DNA of 27,927 bases from CAZEHJ01 sp964512485 (GCA_964512485.1 CAZEHJ010000049.1:1-27927); one strand, 5' to 3'. Positions 14,103-23,489 are shown, counted from the stretch's first letter. Notes: generated by a model not told the origin, from the letters alone. Made by a program: numbers and translations.

Positions 14103-17093
14103 ATGAACAGGATTTTGAGGTTGCTAGACCACGCGGCCTTTATGATGGCAGTCTTAATGATGGGCACCTTTTCTGTCGAAGCGGTGCAGGCTCAACCGAT
14201 CAATGTCACCTTTCGTGCCATTCCGCCATATGACGTCCATGGGATTTCGCTGCCAGGCGATTTCAATGGCTGGAATAACGGTACAGCGACTGCGATGACC
14301 TACGTGGATTCGCTCGATCAGTGGATCCGGACGCAGACCTTTTTGGTTGGGACAACGACCGAATACAAGTTTTTCGTCTACCGTGATTCACCAACGTCGG
14401 GATTTTGGACGAACGACGAGAATAATCCGCTCACGAATCCTAACGACAACGACAATTCTATTCTCGTTGTGACGGACCCCATGGTGTTCGAGATGGCTGA
14501 GCAAACGAATGATTCAGGTCTCGTTACTCACTTTTCAGCCGGAGTGTTCGGGTCAGGACCACTGATATCTCTGTCATTGCGAATAGCAGGGGCCGATCCC
14601 ATTGACGCGTTGTCCTTCTTCGATCCCTCCTCCAGGATCCTGCATATGGAGTTGGCTGCTCCGCTGGTCAGCGGTACCAGATTTGAGGTAAATGCGGTAT
14701 CAAGTGCGGGCACCGCCAGCGCATCTATCGGCTCTTTTTCCGATCCGATCTCCTGGCAGAGTGTTGAGCGAAAGACCACCGGAACGACGGCCAGACTACG
14801 AGCCATTATTCGGTCCGCATCAGGAGCTGTTGATCCTGCGGCAACTACGGCTCGTGTAACCAGGAACGGCGAACTGGTCGGTAATTACGATATCGACAAT
14901 GGACAACTGGACCAGGTGGTCGATCTATTGCCGGGCGAGAACGAGTTCGTTCTCACCGCAACTGTAGATGGAAGTGAGCAATCCAGTTCAGGGTTGACGA
15001 TCACCAGTCGGGCGAGTGGCCTGCAGAATCGTCTGTTCGACATATCGATAACGGGCTCAGGGTACGCATTCGACGTGCTCGTCACCGACACTGAAAACTC
15101 GAGTGGCGGGGCCTCCGTCACATTTACACCCGACGTGCAACTCAGCACGACGACTCTGTCGGCTTCAACCTCAGGTGCTACCACGTTTTCCGGCAGCGTC
15201 TCAGGGGCCGGGGAGTTTTTTGTCGACATCGAATACACAGCTTCGGATGGGTCGTCCGAAAAAGCGAGAGCAGCCATTGTCGCCGCGGATGACGGGTCAA
15301 TCGATTCATATGAGTGGGCAGAAAAGGCTTCCTGGATTGACCAGGCAGTCGTGTATGAAGTGTTTCCCTTGACCTTCGGACCCACTGCCGAAGGTGTGGT
15401 TGGAGCGGAAGGGAATCGATTCAATGAGATCGCATCGAACCTATCCTACATCAGGGATATGGGATTCAACACGATCTGGTTTATGCCCATCATGCACAAT
15501 GTCAGCATGAGCGGCCTCGGAGCAGGCTACAATATTATTGACTTCAAAACGGTCGATCCGAAGCTGGGTACGAATGATGATTTCAGGATGCTCGTTGATC
15601 GGGCCCACGAACTGGGTATCCGCGTGATCCTCGACCTGACCGTGAACCACTCCTCGCCCGACCATCCGTGGGTCGAGAGTCTTCGCAATGATGGTGACTA
15701 CGCGGGCTACCTCCAAACCACGCCCAATTCTCACTCCCGAGGTCTCGACGGGCGCGGAGCGAGTCTTCCCGAGCAGTGGGACGGATCACAGCTTTACCGT
15801 GTGTACGATGGATTTGGTGATCTCGCCAATCTGAACTGGGACAATGACGACCTGCAGGCCGACATGCTCGAGATCATCAGGTACTGGTTGACAGAGTTTA
15901 AAGTCGACGGGTATCGCTTCGACGCTTACTGGGGCCCGTGGCGCAAATTTGGTCCGAACCGTTTTGGTGTTCCGATCCGCGAAGTCATGCGTCGCTATCG
16001 CCCGGATGCCTGGTCGCTTGGCGAACTGGAAGGCACCGGCAGCGGAACGGAAGTCTATTATGCCGACAATGACAACGGAACGTCCGTAGCGGGAGGCCTG
16101 GACAGTGCCTACGACTGGGAGTTTTCGGGATATGTCAGCCAGTTCGGTAACTACAATCGCCAGCTTGATTACAGGACACGGATCACCGCCAATGGATTCA
16201 ACCCGGGTCCCAATTCCCGCTATTTCCGATTCCTCGAAAATCACGACTGGACTCGGATTCAAAGCCTGTTCTCCGGTAATCCAAATCGTATTCGTCCGCT
16301 GACGTCCATGCTCATGACCATTCCCGGAATTCCGATGATCTATCAGGGTCAGGAAGTGGGATATGGAGGCGGAAGTGGGGATACGCGTCGCCTGCCCGTG
16401 GATTGGAATCAGCCCGAAAACGACATATGGGCGGAACGCCACCGATTTCTTGCCACCGCTCGCGCCCGATTCCCGGCCTTCGGCTCACAGGACATCAATT
16501 TTATGTCCATGCCTCCCTCAACAATGGGCTTTGTTCGGCCCTTTCAGGATCAAAATGCCGTGGTGGTTATCAATTTTTCCGGAGGAGAGAAAACGATGAC
16601 CATCGACCCATCTGACGATGTACTGATGTCCATCGATGGCCCCATTCCCTATTACGATCTGGCTGCGGATACATCAGGATCCCATCTCGGCGCATTCGAT
16701 GTGACACTCCCGGGTTACGGTGTCGCCATCTTCGTCACCCAGGACAATGCGGCTCTCAATCTGGGGCCACTTCCGGCGCTGCCTTATGGCGCGGTTTACA
16801 CGGCGAATGAGGACGAGATCAGCCTTGCTGATGAGGTGGTTCTCGATCAGAATTATCCGAATCCATCGTCGGGCCGCACCACTATAGCTTTCAACCAGCC
16901 GCGACCTGCCGAGGCCCGTCTGGAGGTCTTTGACATGCTGGGGCGCAGAGTCGCGATGCTACTCGATCAGTACGTACCTGCAGGCTCCCACAGTATCGGG
17001 TTTGACACGCGCTCGTTGCGCAACGGCACCTATTTCTATCGACTGACTACGGACCGAATCCAGATCAGTCGAAGTATGACCATCCTCCGCTAG
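14103..17093 (+). CDS. T9SS-exported multidomain GH13 alpha-amylase-family enzyme
   Basis: Extracellular alpha-glucan hydrolase of 996 residues. It has a signal peptide (about 1-30). A CBM48/AMPK-like starch-binding module follows (about 33-125; PGDFNGWN, TTTEYKFFVYRD). One or more Ig-like/E-set domains fill about 150-395. The GH13 barrel spans about 410-800, and an all-beta domain C runs to about 890. A type-A T9SS sorting domain (about 910-996) begins VVLDQNYPNPSSG and contains LGRRV and NGTYFYRL. Catalytic residues are D607 (DGYRFDAYW), E641 (WSLGELEGT) and D715 (ENHDWTR). The protein should cross the outer membrane by T9SS and be released or held at the surface. GAGG at about 10 bp before the ATG could serve as a ribosome-binding site. 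Exact specificity (alpha-amylase, pullulanase, cyclomaltodextrinase) cannot be read from sequence. Confidence 0.92.
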   Translation: MNRILRLLDHAAFMMAVLMMGTFSVEAVQAQPINVTFRAIPPYDVHGISLPGDFNGWNNGTATAMTYVDSLDQWIRTQTFLVGTTTEYKFFVYRDSPTSGFWTNDENNPLTNPNDNDNSILVVTDPMVFEMAEQTNDSGLVTHFSAGVFGSGPLISLSLRIAGADPIDALSFFDPSSRILHMELAAPLVSGTRFEVNAVSSAGTASASIGSFSDPISWQSVERKTTGTTARLRAIIRSASGAVDPAATTARVTRNGELVGNYDIDNGQLDQVVDLLPGENEFVLTATVDGSEQSSSGLTITSRASGLQNRLFDISITGSGYAFDVLVTDTENSSGGASVTFTPDVQLSTTTLSASTSGATTFSGSVSGAGEFFVDIEYTASDGSSEKARAAIVAADDGSIDSYEWAEKASWIDQAVVYEVFPLTFGPTAEGVVGAEGNRFNEIASNLSYIRDMGFNTIWFMPIMHNVSMSGLGAGYNIIDFKTVDPKLGTNDDFRMLVDRAHELGIRVILDLTVNHSSPDHPWVESLRNDGDYAGYLQTTPNSHSRGLDGRGASLPEQWDGSQLYRVYDGFGDLANLNWDNDDLQADMLEIIRYWLTEFKVDGYRFDAYWGPWRKFGPNRFGVPIREVMRRYRPDAWSLGELEGTGSGTEVYYADNDNGTSVAGGLDSAYDWEFSGYVSQFGNYNRQLDYRTRITANGFNPGPNSRYFRFLENHDWTRIQSLFSGNPNRIRPLTSMLMTIPGIPMIYQGQEVGYGGGSGDTRRLPVDWNQPENDIWAERHRFLATARARFPAFGSQDINFMSMPPSTMGFVRPFQDQNAVVVINFSGGEKTMTIDPSDDVLMSIDGPIPYYDLAADTSGSHLGAFDVTLPGYGVAIFVTQDNAALNLGPLPALPYGAVYTANEDEISLADEVVLDQNYPNPSSGRTTIAFNQPRPAEARLEVFDMLGRRVAMLLDQYVPAGSHSIGFDTRSLRNGTYFYRLTTDRIQISRSMTILR

Positions 17094-17119
17094 CTGGTCT
17101 GTATTAACCAGAAGATCCT

Positions 17120-18541
17120 ATGCTGCAAAGTCAGAAAAAGCTAACCCCGTCGTTTTTCATGCTGCTCAGCCTCCCGGCAACAGCGATGGGATTCGCACTT
17201 TCAGTCCAGATATCGGCACTCAGTTGGATTTTGAGTACGAAATACCATCTGGATATCCATGAGATCGGGCTGGTCTGGGCCGCCGGTCCCATTGCCGGAA
17301 TCCTCGGACAGGTGGTTATTGGCATCGTATCGGACAAAGTCTGGTTCTGGAACGGGAGAAGGCGGCCCTTTATTTTGATCGGAGGAGTGATCGCTACCCT
17401 CATGCTCCTTGCTCTGCCCAACATCGATGTTATCTCGGCGGCGATGGGCACAGAGGGAATCTTGGGTGTGGCGATAGCGGTGGCCCTGACGCTCGATCTG
17501 GCGATCAACGTCAGTTTCAATCCGACCCGCTCGATTATTGCGGACGTGACGCCCGAGGGTGTGAACCGGACCAAGGGCTATACATGGATGCAGACGGTAT
17601 CAGGAACGTTTGGCGTCCTTGCCTACGCCGTGGGAGCCATCTGGAATAACTACCTCCTGATTTACTCGGGGGCTGCACTGGTTTTTCTGTTCTCAGTTGT
17701 GCCGACCTTTTTCATTACCGAGCCCAAAGAGTTGGACTCATCTGAAGACGCAAGCGGAGCTGGCCCTCCATTTTCGTTCTCGGAACTGATCAGCACGACG
17801 CGTCCCTTATGGGGCTTTTTCATCTATTCCGTCTGGGCGATGACGTTGAGGGTCCTGGATTGGTCCCCCGGCAATCATTACGTCGAATACGCTCTGGGGG
17901 CGCTGACCATATTTCTGATAGCGGAGGCCCTTCTGAAAAAAGAGACGGGCCTGTCAAAAGAAGAAGCCTCCGACATTGGATTCAAGAAAATTCTGGCTGC
18001 CCATTCGTTCACATGGGTCGGCGTGCAGACCATGTTTGTCTATATGTTCGCCTATGTGATGTATGAAATGCCTGACTTGGCCGATGTACAGATGGGGCGC
18101 GTAGTGTCCGTGAGTTTTTTGGTTTTGAATGCGGTCGGAGCTGTCTTGCCTGCATTCGTTCTCGAGCCCATCACCGAAAAGATCGGTCGCATTCGTACCC
18201 ACATGATTTGTATGTCGATTATGGCCGCCGGGTACGCGGGAATCCTGTTTCTCGGATCAACGCCAGCCATGATTTACATCATGATGGGCGTGGTTGGTGT
18301 CGGATGGGCAGCTACAGTAAGTCTACCGTTCGCGATCATGTCTCAAAAGGTCGATAGCGCCAAAATGGGTCTGTACATGGGCCTGTTCAATCTTTCGGTG
18401 GTGCTTCCCCAGCTTGTGGCGAGTTTGGGAGTTGGCGAGCTCGTAAGCCAGGCTCCAAACAAGAACGTTGTTTTTGTGATCTGTACAGGGTCGCTGCTCA
18501 TCAGCGCACTCAGTTGGCTATTGGTAAAGGAAAATGAGTAG
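17120..18541 (+). CDS. MFS sugar transporter, SLC45 / maltose-sucrose symporter type
   Basis: Inner-membrane carrier of 473 residues with about 12 hydrophobic helices. SLC45-type (GPH-like) marks are visible: GIVSDKVWFWNGRRRPFIL after helix 2 and NPTRSIIADVTPEGVNRTKG followed by YTWMQTVSGTFGVLAYAVGA. These proteins typically carry sucrose, maltose or maltodextrins with H+. Placement between two amylase genes and behind a LacI-type regulator supports maltose or short maltodextrin import. The gene starts 26 bp after the GH13 gene, and its end overlaps the next amylase gene by 8 bp (ATGAGTAG), so translation is coupled. No SusC/SusD outer-membrane pair is in the window, so outer-membrane passage of the oligosaccharides must use another porin. 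Confidence 0.9.
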   Translation: MLQSQKKLTPSFFMLLSLPATAMGFALSVQISALSWILSTKYHLDIHEIGLVWAAGPIAGILGQVVIGIVSDKVWFWNGRRRPFILIGGVIATLMLLALPNIDVISAAMGTEGILGVAIAVALTLDLAINVSFNPTRSIIADVTPEGVNRTKGYTWMQTVSGTFGVLAYAVGAIWNNYLLIYSGAALVFLFSVVPTFFITEPKELDSSEDASGAGPPFSFSELISTTRPLWGFFIYSVWAMTLRVLDWSPGNHYVEYALGALTIFLIAEALLKKETGLSKEEASDIGFKKILAAHSFTWVGVQTMFVYMFAYVMYEMPDLADVQMGRVVSVSFLVLNAVGAVLPAFVLEPITEKIGRIRTHMICMSIMAAGYAGILFLGSTPAMIYIMMGVVGVGWAATVSLPFAIMSQKVDSAKMGLYMGLFNLSVVLPQLVASLGVGELVSQAPNKNVVFVICTGSLLISALSWLLVKENE

Positions 18542-20003
18542 GATATCGACGGCTTTCCCGCTGGTCACCAGCCTGTTTTTACTTCTGGGGGTTTGTTCAA
18601 ATCCGCCATCCGAAAAGGAGCTTGCGACCCGGTCACCTGCAGCCGGTGGCGTGATTGTACACCTGTTCGAATGGAGATGGGACGATGTGGCGATCGAATG
18701 TGAAGAAGTTCTCGGTCCAGCCGGATTTTCGGCCGTCCAGATCAGTCCACCATCGGAAAATCACGTGATCGGTGGCCGGCCATGGTATGAACGGTATCAG
18801 CCTGTCAGTTATCAGCTCGAAACCAGAAGTGGGTCGCGCGAACAGTTCGCCGACATGGTCTCGCGATGTGCCGCCGCCGGGGTGGACATCATCGCAGATG
18901 CTGTAATCAATCACATGACGGACGCTGACCTTCAACATGAAACGCTCCAGTTCTCAAGCAAGGGCACGGCAGGTACGAGGTTTTCATCGTTTTCTTATCC
19001 TGGCCTGTACGAATACGATGACTTCAATCATTGCGGGCTCACGGCAAACGATGATATCGTAGACTGGGAGGACGCGACCCAACTTCGTGAATGTGAACTT
19101 GTAGACCTGGCGGATTTGGACACGCGATCGTCGAGCGTTCGCTCCACGCTCGCCTCCTATATACGGGACCTTGCATCTCTGGGGGTCAGGGGTATTCGGA
19201 TCGATGCGGCGAAGCACATGTATGCGGAGGACATTGCTGCAATTCTTGAGGAAGCCGAATTCAGCGGCTACGTGGTGCAGGAGGTGTCACAAGGCCCCAT
19301 CGATCGACGTGTTTATTATGCCAATGGAGATATCACAGTATTCGATTATGGGTACGACATCCATAACGCCTTCAAGTCGGGAAACCTGGCAAGTCTGAAT
19401 GGCGATGCATCGAGGTGGAGCGTTTACGATCCGTCAGATGTGGCATTCCTCTTCGTGGACAATCACGACACGCAACGTAATCCCGGTGTCCTCTCCTATC
19501 GGGATGCAGCCATGTACGAGCTTGCCCAGGTTTTTACGCTTGCGTGGCCTTTCGGGCGGGTACGGGTCATGTCCAGTTTTGAGTCGGAGGGACATGAAAA
19601 TTCACCACCCTCATTTGCTGACGAGACCATCAAACCCGTTTACGGAGATGATGGCGACCAATGTGGTCAGGGTGAGTGGGTTTGTGAACACCGTTGGCCG
19701 GGCATATCTGGCGCCGTTGCGTTCAGAAATGCGACTGCAGACTATCCGGTCGTTACCAACTGGTGGACCAACGGAAGTGATCAGATTGCCTTCGGGAGAG
19801 GAGAAGCAGGATTTGTAGCTATCAACGCATCAAGTGGACCGATGTCGGCCGAACTCAACACATCCCTTTCGGCAGGTACCTATTGCAATCGAGTGTTCAG
19901 CGAGGACTGTCATGAGATCGGGGTTGACCCGAGCGGTATTGTGTCGCTGGAATTAGGCCCGATGGAAGCGGTGGTAGTGGACCATATGTCCCTCAAAGAC
20001 TGA
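18534..20003 (+). CDS. Secreted animal-type, chloride-dependent alpha-amylase (GH13)
   Basis: Endo-acting alpha-amylase of 489 residues, exported by an N-terminal signal. The catalytic part closely resembles animal amylases: VIVHLFEWRWDDVAIECE, ERYQPVSYQLETRSGS, DAVINHMT. Catalytic residues are D224 (GIRIDAAKHM), E250 (VVQEVSQG) and D312 (FVDNHDTQR). The three chloride ligands of pig pancreatic amylase (R195, N298, R337) are all matched, by R222, N310 and R344 (GRVRVMSS). Chloride activation is therefore predicted. The signal region LFLLLGVCSNPPSE looks like a lipoprotein signal, but Val at -1 is non-canonical, so lipidation at C21 is uncertain. It has no T9SS tail, unlike the first amylase, so it may stay in the periplasm or be membrane anchored. 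It overlaps the transporter gene by 8 bp. Confidence 0.92.
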   Translation: MSRISTAFPLVTSLFLLLGVCSNPPSEKELATRSPAAGGVIVHLFEWRWDDVAIECEEVLGPAGFSAVQISPPSENHVIGGRPWYERYQPVSYQLETRSGSREQFADMVSRCAAAGVDIIADAVINHMTDADLQHETLQFSSKGTAGTRFSSFSYPGLYEYDDFNHCGLTANDDIVDWEDATQLRECELVDLADLDTRSSSVRSTLASYIRDLASLGVRGIRIDAAKHMYAEDIAAILEEAEFSGYVVQEVSQGPIDRRVYYANGDITVFDYGYDIHNAFKSGNLASLNGDASRWSVYDPSDVAFLFVDNHDTQRNPGVLSYRDAAMYELAQVFTLAWPFGRVRVMSSFESEGHENSPPSFADETIKPVYGDDGDQCGQGEWVCEHRWPGISGAVAFRNATADYPVVTNWWTNGSDQIAFGRGEAGFVAINASSGPMSAELNTSLSAGTYCNRVFSEDCHEIGVDPSGIVSLELGPMEAVVVDHMSLKD

Positions 20004-20054
20004 ATTCAGCCTCGGATCACATTTCCCAGTAAATTTTGACCGTATCTTTGCCGC

Positions 20055-20666
20055 ATGAATGATCAACTGACAAATTCTTGGTCAGATCTGGGCAAGTTCT
20101 GGACTTTTGCCAATGTGCTGAGTCTTTCCAGACTGGTAATCGTGCTACCTGTCACGTGGCTGATCGTGACAGGAGGACCCCTGTTCTGGGTCATGATTCT
20201 GATTCTGCTTGCGATCGCGACCGATTATTTCGATGGTCGCGTAGCCCGTTGGTCACACACGGTTTCGGAATGGGGAAAGGTCCTGGACCCCATGGCAGAC
20301 AAGATTGGTGGAGGGATGGTCATTGCGGCTCTGGTGATTGCCGGAAGTCTTCCGCTGTGGTTTGTCCTTTTTCTGGCAGCCAGGGATCTGGCGATTCTCG
20401 CCGGCGGGGCCATTGTCAGGGCCAAGACAGGGCGGATCGTAATGAGCATCTGGGCCGGAAAGGTCGCCGTGACGGGTGTGGCGGTCACTGCTCTGGCCGC
20501 ACTTCTGAGGGCGGATGCACCGGTACTCGAGTTCTGCATCTGGGCTACAGCTCTTTTGTTGGCCTATTCCTTCTTCAAGTATCTCGTACGGTTTTTTGCC
20601 TATCTGAAAGAAGGTCAGATAATCGAGGATCCAGAAGGGGTAGAAGAGAGTTCGGCCTCCGTTTGA
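20055..20666 (+). CDS. CDP-alcohol phosphatidyltransferase (PgsA-like)
   Basis: Inner-membrane phospholipid synthesis enzyme of 203 residues. The complete family signature D-x2-DG-x2-AR-x8-G-x3-D-x3-D is present: DYFDGRVAR at 57-65, G74, D78 and D82. Several hydrophobic helices flank it, as expected for six membrane segments. Phosphatidylglycerophosphate synthase is the most likely reaction (CDP-diacylglycerol plus glycerol-3-phosphate), based on length and the N-terminal FANVLSLSRLVIVLPVTW, but a cardiolipin-type or other CDP-alcohol enzyme is possible. The C-terminal tail is acidic. It lies 51 bp after the amylase gene on the same strand but is functionally unrelated, so it probably has its own promoter. 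FtsY follows 90 bp later. Confidence 0.9.
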   Translation: MNDQLTNSWSDLGKFWTFANVLSLSRLVIVLPVTWLIVTGGPLFWVMILILLAIATDYFDGRVARWSHTVSEWGKVLDPMADKIGGGMVIAALVIAGSLPLWFVLFLAARDLAILAGGAIVRAKTGRIVMSIWAGKVAVTGVAVTALAALLRADAPVLEFCIWATALLLAYSFFKYLVRFFAYLKEGQIIEDPEGVEESSASV

Positions 20667-20756
20667 ATATGAAAATCATCGGTTTGATGTCTGCCGGCTG
20701 AATTGAAATCCGTAGATCGGCAACACCCGAGCAAGACCACCCACCGGATCTGATTT

Positions 20757-21707
20757 ATGGGCCTTTTCGACAAAAAGAAAGAACAGGAGTCATTGGAATC
20801 GGGACTCGAAAAGACCCGTTCCTCCTTTTTCGGCAAACTGAACAAAATGGTTCGGGGCCGTGACCAGGTCGACGAAGACATCCTCGATGATCTTGAAGAG
20901 CTGCTGGTTACGAGTGACGTCGGAGTAAAAACGACTGTTGATATAATTCGACAGGTCGAAGAGCGTGTCTCGCGAGACAAGTTCGTTTCGATTTCTGATC
21001 TGAACTCCCTGATCAGAAATGAAGTCAGCAACCTGCTTCTTTCCGACCTACCCGAGCAGCCGATTGATTTCGCCGCACCGCTTCCCAATTCACCCCACGT
21101 AATCATGATCGTTGGTGTCAACGGTGTTGGCAAAACGACGACGATCGGAAAGATGGCAGCTCGGTACAAAGAGGCAGGAAAGTCTGTCCTACTTGGTGCC
21201 GCCGATACTTTTCGCGCCGCAGCGACCGAACAACTGGAAATCTGGGCTGAAAGAGCGGGTGTCGAGATCATCAAACAGGGCCATGGGGCGGACCCGGCGT
21301 CGGTCGCATTTGATACGCTGGCTGCAGCCAATACCCGCTCCTCAGACGTCGTTTTGATTGATACGGCCGGCCGGCTTCATACCAAAGGCGGATTGATGGA
21401 CGAGTTGTCGAAGATCAAACGCGTCATGGATCGTCAGATTTCGGGAGCGCCACACGAGGTCCTCCTCATTCTGGATGCGTCGACTGGTCAGAATGCCATC
21501 CGTCAAGCTGAGGAATTCACCAAGGCCGTAGAGGTGACCGGGCTGGTACTCACAAAACTCGACGGCACCGCAAAAGGGGGTATTGTGATTGGCATTTCAA
21601 ATGAGTTCCAAATACCGGTAAAATATATAGGTGTGGGAGAAGGAATAGACGATCTGCAGGTTTTCGACCGATCACGCTTCGTTGAAGCGCTTTTCGGGGC
21701 AGAATAG
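20757..21707 (+). CDS. ftsY: Signal recognition particle receptor FtsY
   Basis: SRP receptor GTPase that docks ribosome-nascent-chain-SRP complexes at the Sec translocon. The 316-residue protein has a very short charged A region (about 1-20), the helical N domain (about 25-100) and the G domain. Motifs visible are GVNGVGKTTTIGK (G1, 120-132), DTFRAAATEQL (150-160), DTAGR (202-206), TKLDGTAKGG (266-275) and the closing GVGEGIDDLQVF. The absence of the long acidic A domain of E. coli FtsY is common outside enterobacteria. It sits between the PgsA-like gene and a 324-bp non-coding gap. Identification is secure; Ffh is excluded by the lack of an M domain. Confidence 0.97.
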   Translation: MGLFDKKKEQESLESGLEKTRSSFFGKLNKMVRGRDQVDEDILDDLEELLVTSDVGVKTTVDIIRQVEERVSRDKFVSISDLNSLIRNEVSNLLLSDLPEQPIDFAAPLPNSPHVIMIVGVNGVGKTTTIGKMAARYKEAGKSVLLGAADTFRAAATEQLEIWAERAGVEIIKQGHGADPASVAFDTLAAANTRSSDVVLIDTAGRLHTKGGLMDELSKIKRVMDRQISGAPHEVLLILDASTGQNAIRQAEEFTKAVEVTGLVLTKLDGTAKGGIVIGISNEFQIPVKYIGVGEGIDDLQVFDRSRFVEALFGAE

Positions 21708-22031
21708 GACGAATCACTCCACCTGATCCGGTTCGAAGTCATTCCCAAACCATTCATCCTGAAATAATGACGGTCTGTTGTCCAGCAATGGACTGTGACG
21801 GTCTTTCGACCGATATTTCGTATCGTGACAAGTCCCTCTGGAGACTTCTTGACTTGCCGATGGGCGGACCGAAGAGGTTCGAGGACGATTGTCCTGTTAC
21901 CACGGTACTCAGAGTAACCGGAAGGAATTATACTTCGAACTAACAAGCACTGAATGACAGCGCGCTAAAACATCCTCGAAATCGGTCCCGAAATTTGGGA
22001 TCATGGTGGAGGGGGTTTTCAAGAAACGGAG
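21708..22031. other. 324-bp gap without a gene
   Basis: Minus-strand frames cross this gap but have no protein-like character and run into ftsY or the GWxTD gene in antisense. A short imperfect hairpin, AAGTC ... GACTT around 21830-21847, is the only local structure noted; it lacks a T-run. The promoter of the GWxTD gene should lie here, but no clear TAnnTTTG box was found. Confidence 0.45.
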
Positions 22032-23429
22032 ATGGAGAGAAGAGTATCACATAAGCCGGTCGCAGCAGCAACCCGCATGATTCGAGGAGAGAGGATACTT
22101 TTCGGCTGGGTCCGCCGGATGGGTGCACTGGTCGTTCTTGCTCTGGTCGTTTCTACCCTGGCGCATGCTCAAATAGTCGCCCCTGATTTCGAAGTTGACG
22201 TCATTTCGGTCAAAGGAGAAAACTCCGCAGCCGAGACGCGTGTTGATATATACACGCGTGTCCCGATAACCCAGTTGAGTTTTATAAATACGCCTGATGG
22301 ATTTACGGCGGGGTACGAAGTCAAGCTTGATGCCATTGAATGGTCTGATGATGACCGACTTCGCAATGTGGTTCGCTCTCCGATCTGGGATGCCAGCCTG
22401 ATTGTCAATTCATACGCTGAAACACAAGCTGACGCCAATTACGATTTTACCACCCAGTCTTTATCTCTGATTCCTGGCAAGTATCTATTCGAATTCGAGG
22501 TAGCGGACAGGAATTCAAATCAGACGTATGTTCGCAGTCTGCCCGTTGTCGTAAAGGCCATGGACGCTGATGTCGCACTATCTGACATCACGTTGTTGGA
22601 ATCTTACGACGAAGACGACTTTACCATTGTGCCACGCGTCAATTCCCGCGTCGGTAGTGATGAAGGCGGCTTCAGAGTGTTCTATGAAGTCTATTCAGAA
22701 ATTGAAACGGACCTTTCCATCGTTCAGGAAATTCGCCGAACCCGAGAAGATGGAAGTGCAGCCGTTATGCCGGAAGACGTATCGGAAGGAGAAATTGTCG
22801 ATACCGATCTCGTCTACACGAAGGAAGAAGTTGCTACGCTGAGAAATTCCAAGAATCAGTACATCGTCACTGTTCCAATGGAAGACTTTCGAGTTGGAAC
22901 GTATTCCATGCGGGTTACACTGGTCGATCCGGAAAACGGAGAAGAGGTCGATTCGTCAGAACGTCAATTCGTAGTTCAGTGGAATGGCTTGTCTGATCAT
23001 ATTCAGGACATTGACGATGCCATCGCACAGATGGAGTACATCGCTGAAAAACGTGACTTGAATTTCATTCAGGATGCCCCGAACCAGGTCGAACGGGTGC
23101 AGCGCTTCCGCAATTTCTGGGACAAGCGCGATCCGACTCCCGGCACACGCCGCAATGAGCGGATGGAAGAATATTATTATCGTATCGCTGCCGCCAACCA
23201 GAATTACGGCGCAGTCCGTGAAGGTTGGAGGACAGATCGAGGATACGCGCTCGTACGTTTTGGAGAGCCTGATCACGTTCGTCGCAAGCCGCACAGTTTC
23301 GACTACGAGCCATATGAGATCTGGGTTTATGAGAGGGTAGGTCGACAGTTTATTTTCGTGGATAAAACCGGGTTTGGCGATTATGAGCTGCTCGTACCGG
23401 TTTGGGATGAGCGCACGAGACTGTATTAG
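22032..23429 (+). CDS. GWxTD-domain exported protein
   Basis: A 465-residue exported protein of unknown role, found mainly in the Bacteroidota/Rhodothermota/Gemmatimonadota sphere. It has a signal peptide with hydrophobic core at about 31-44 and likely cleavage after AHA near residue 46. Either ATG 22032 or the in-frame ATG 22077 (MIRGERILFG) could be the true start; the latter gives a more ordinary signal-peptide length. Residues 50-310 form beta-rich, Ig-like modules (ADANYDFTTQSLSLIPGKY and similar). The C-terminal GWxTD domain (about 320-465) contains the naming motif GWRTD at 398-402, followed by YALVRFGEPDHV and ending YELLVPVWDER. The gene ends at a strong intrinsic terminator, so it closes a transcription unit. 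No enzymatic residues are known for the family. Confidence 0.9.
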   Translation: MERRVSHKPVAAATRMIRGERILFGWVRRMGALVVLALVVSTLAHAQIVAPDFEVDVISVKGENSAAETRVDIYTRVPITQLSFINTPDGFTAGYEVKLDAIEWSDDDRLRNVVRSPIWDASLIVNSYAETQADANYDFTTQSLSLIPGKYLFEFEVADRNSNQTYVRSLPVVVKAMDADVALSDITLLESYDEDDFTIVPRVNSRVGSDEGGFRVFYEVYSEIETDLSIVQEIRRTREDGSAAVMPEDVSEGEIVDTDLVYTKEEVATLRNSKNQYIVTVPMEDFRVGTYSMRVTLVDPENGEEVDSSERQFVVQWNGLSDHIQDIDDAIAQMEYIAEKRDLNFIQDAPNQVERVQRFRNFWDKRDPTPGTRRNERMEEYYYRIAAANQNYGAVREGWRTDRGYALVRFGEPDHVRRKPHSFDYEPYEIWVYERVGRQFIFVDKTGFGDYELLVPVWDERTRLY

Positions 23430-23456
23430 ATCAGACGTACACTCGAATGGATATTG

Positions 23457-23489
23457 CGCGCCCATAATGAAATTATGGGCGCGTTTTTT
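23457..23489 (+). terminator. Rho-independent terminator after the GWxTD gene
   Basis: A perfect 12-bp stem (CGCGCCCATAAT with ATTATGGGCGCG) closed by a 3-nt loop (GAA) is followed directly by six T residues. It begins 27 bp after the GWxTD stop codon and precedes fmt. This is a textbook intrinsic terminator. Confidence 0.95.

Noticed and set aside
21503..21946. Minus-strand frame of 147 residues reaching into the 324-bp gap
   Set aside because: Half of it is antisense to ftsY, and the rest has no hydrophobic, repeat or motif content suggesting a gene.
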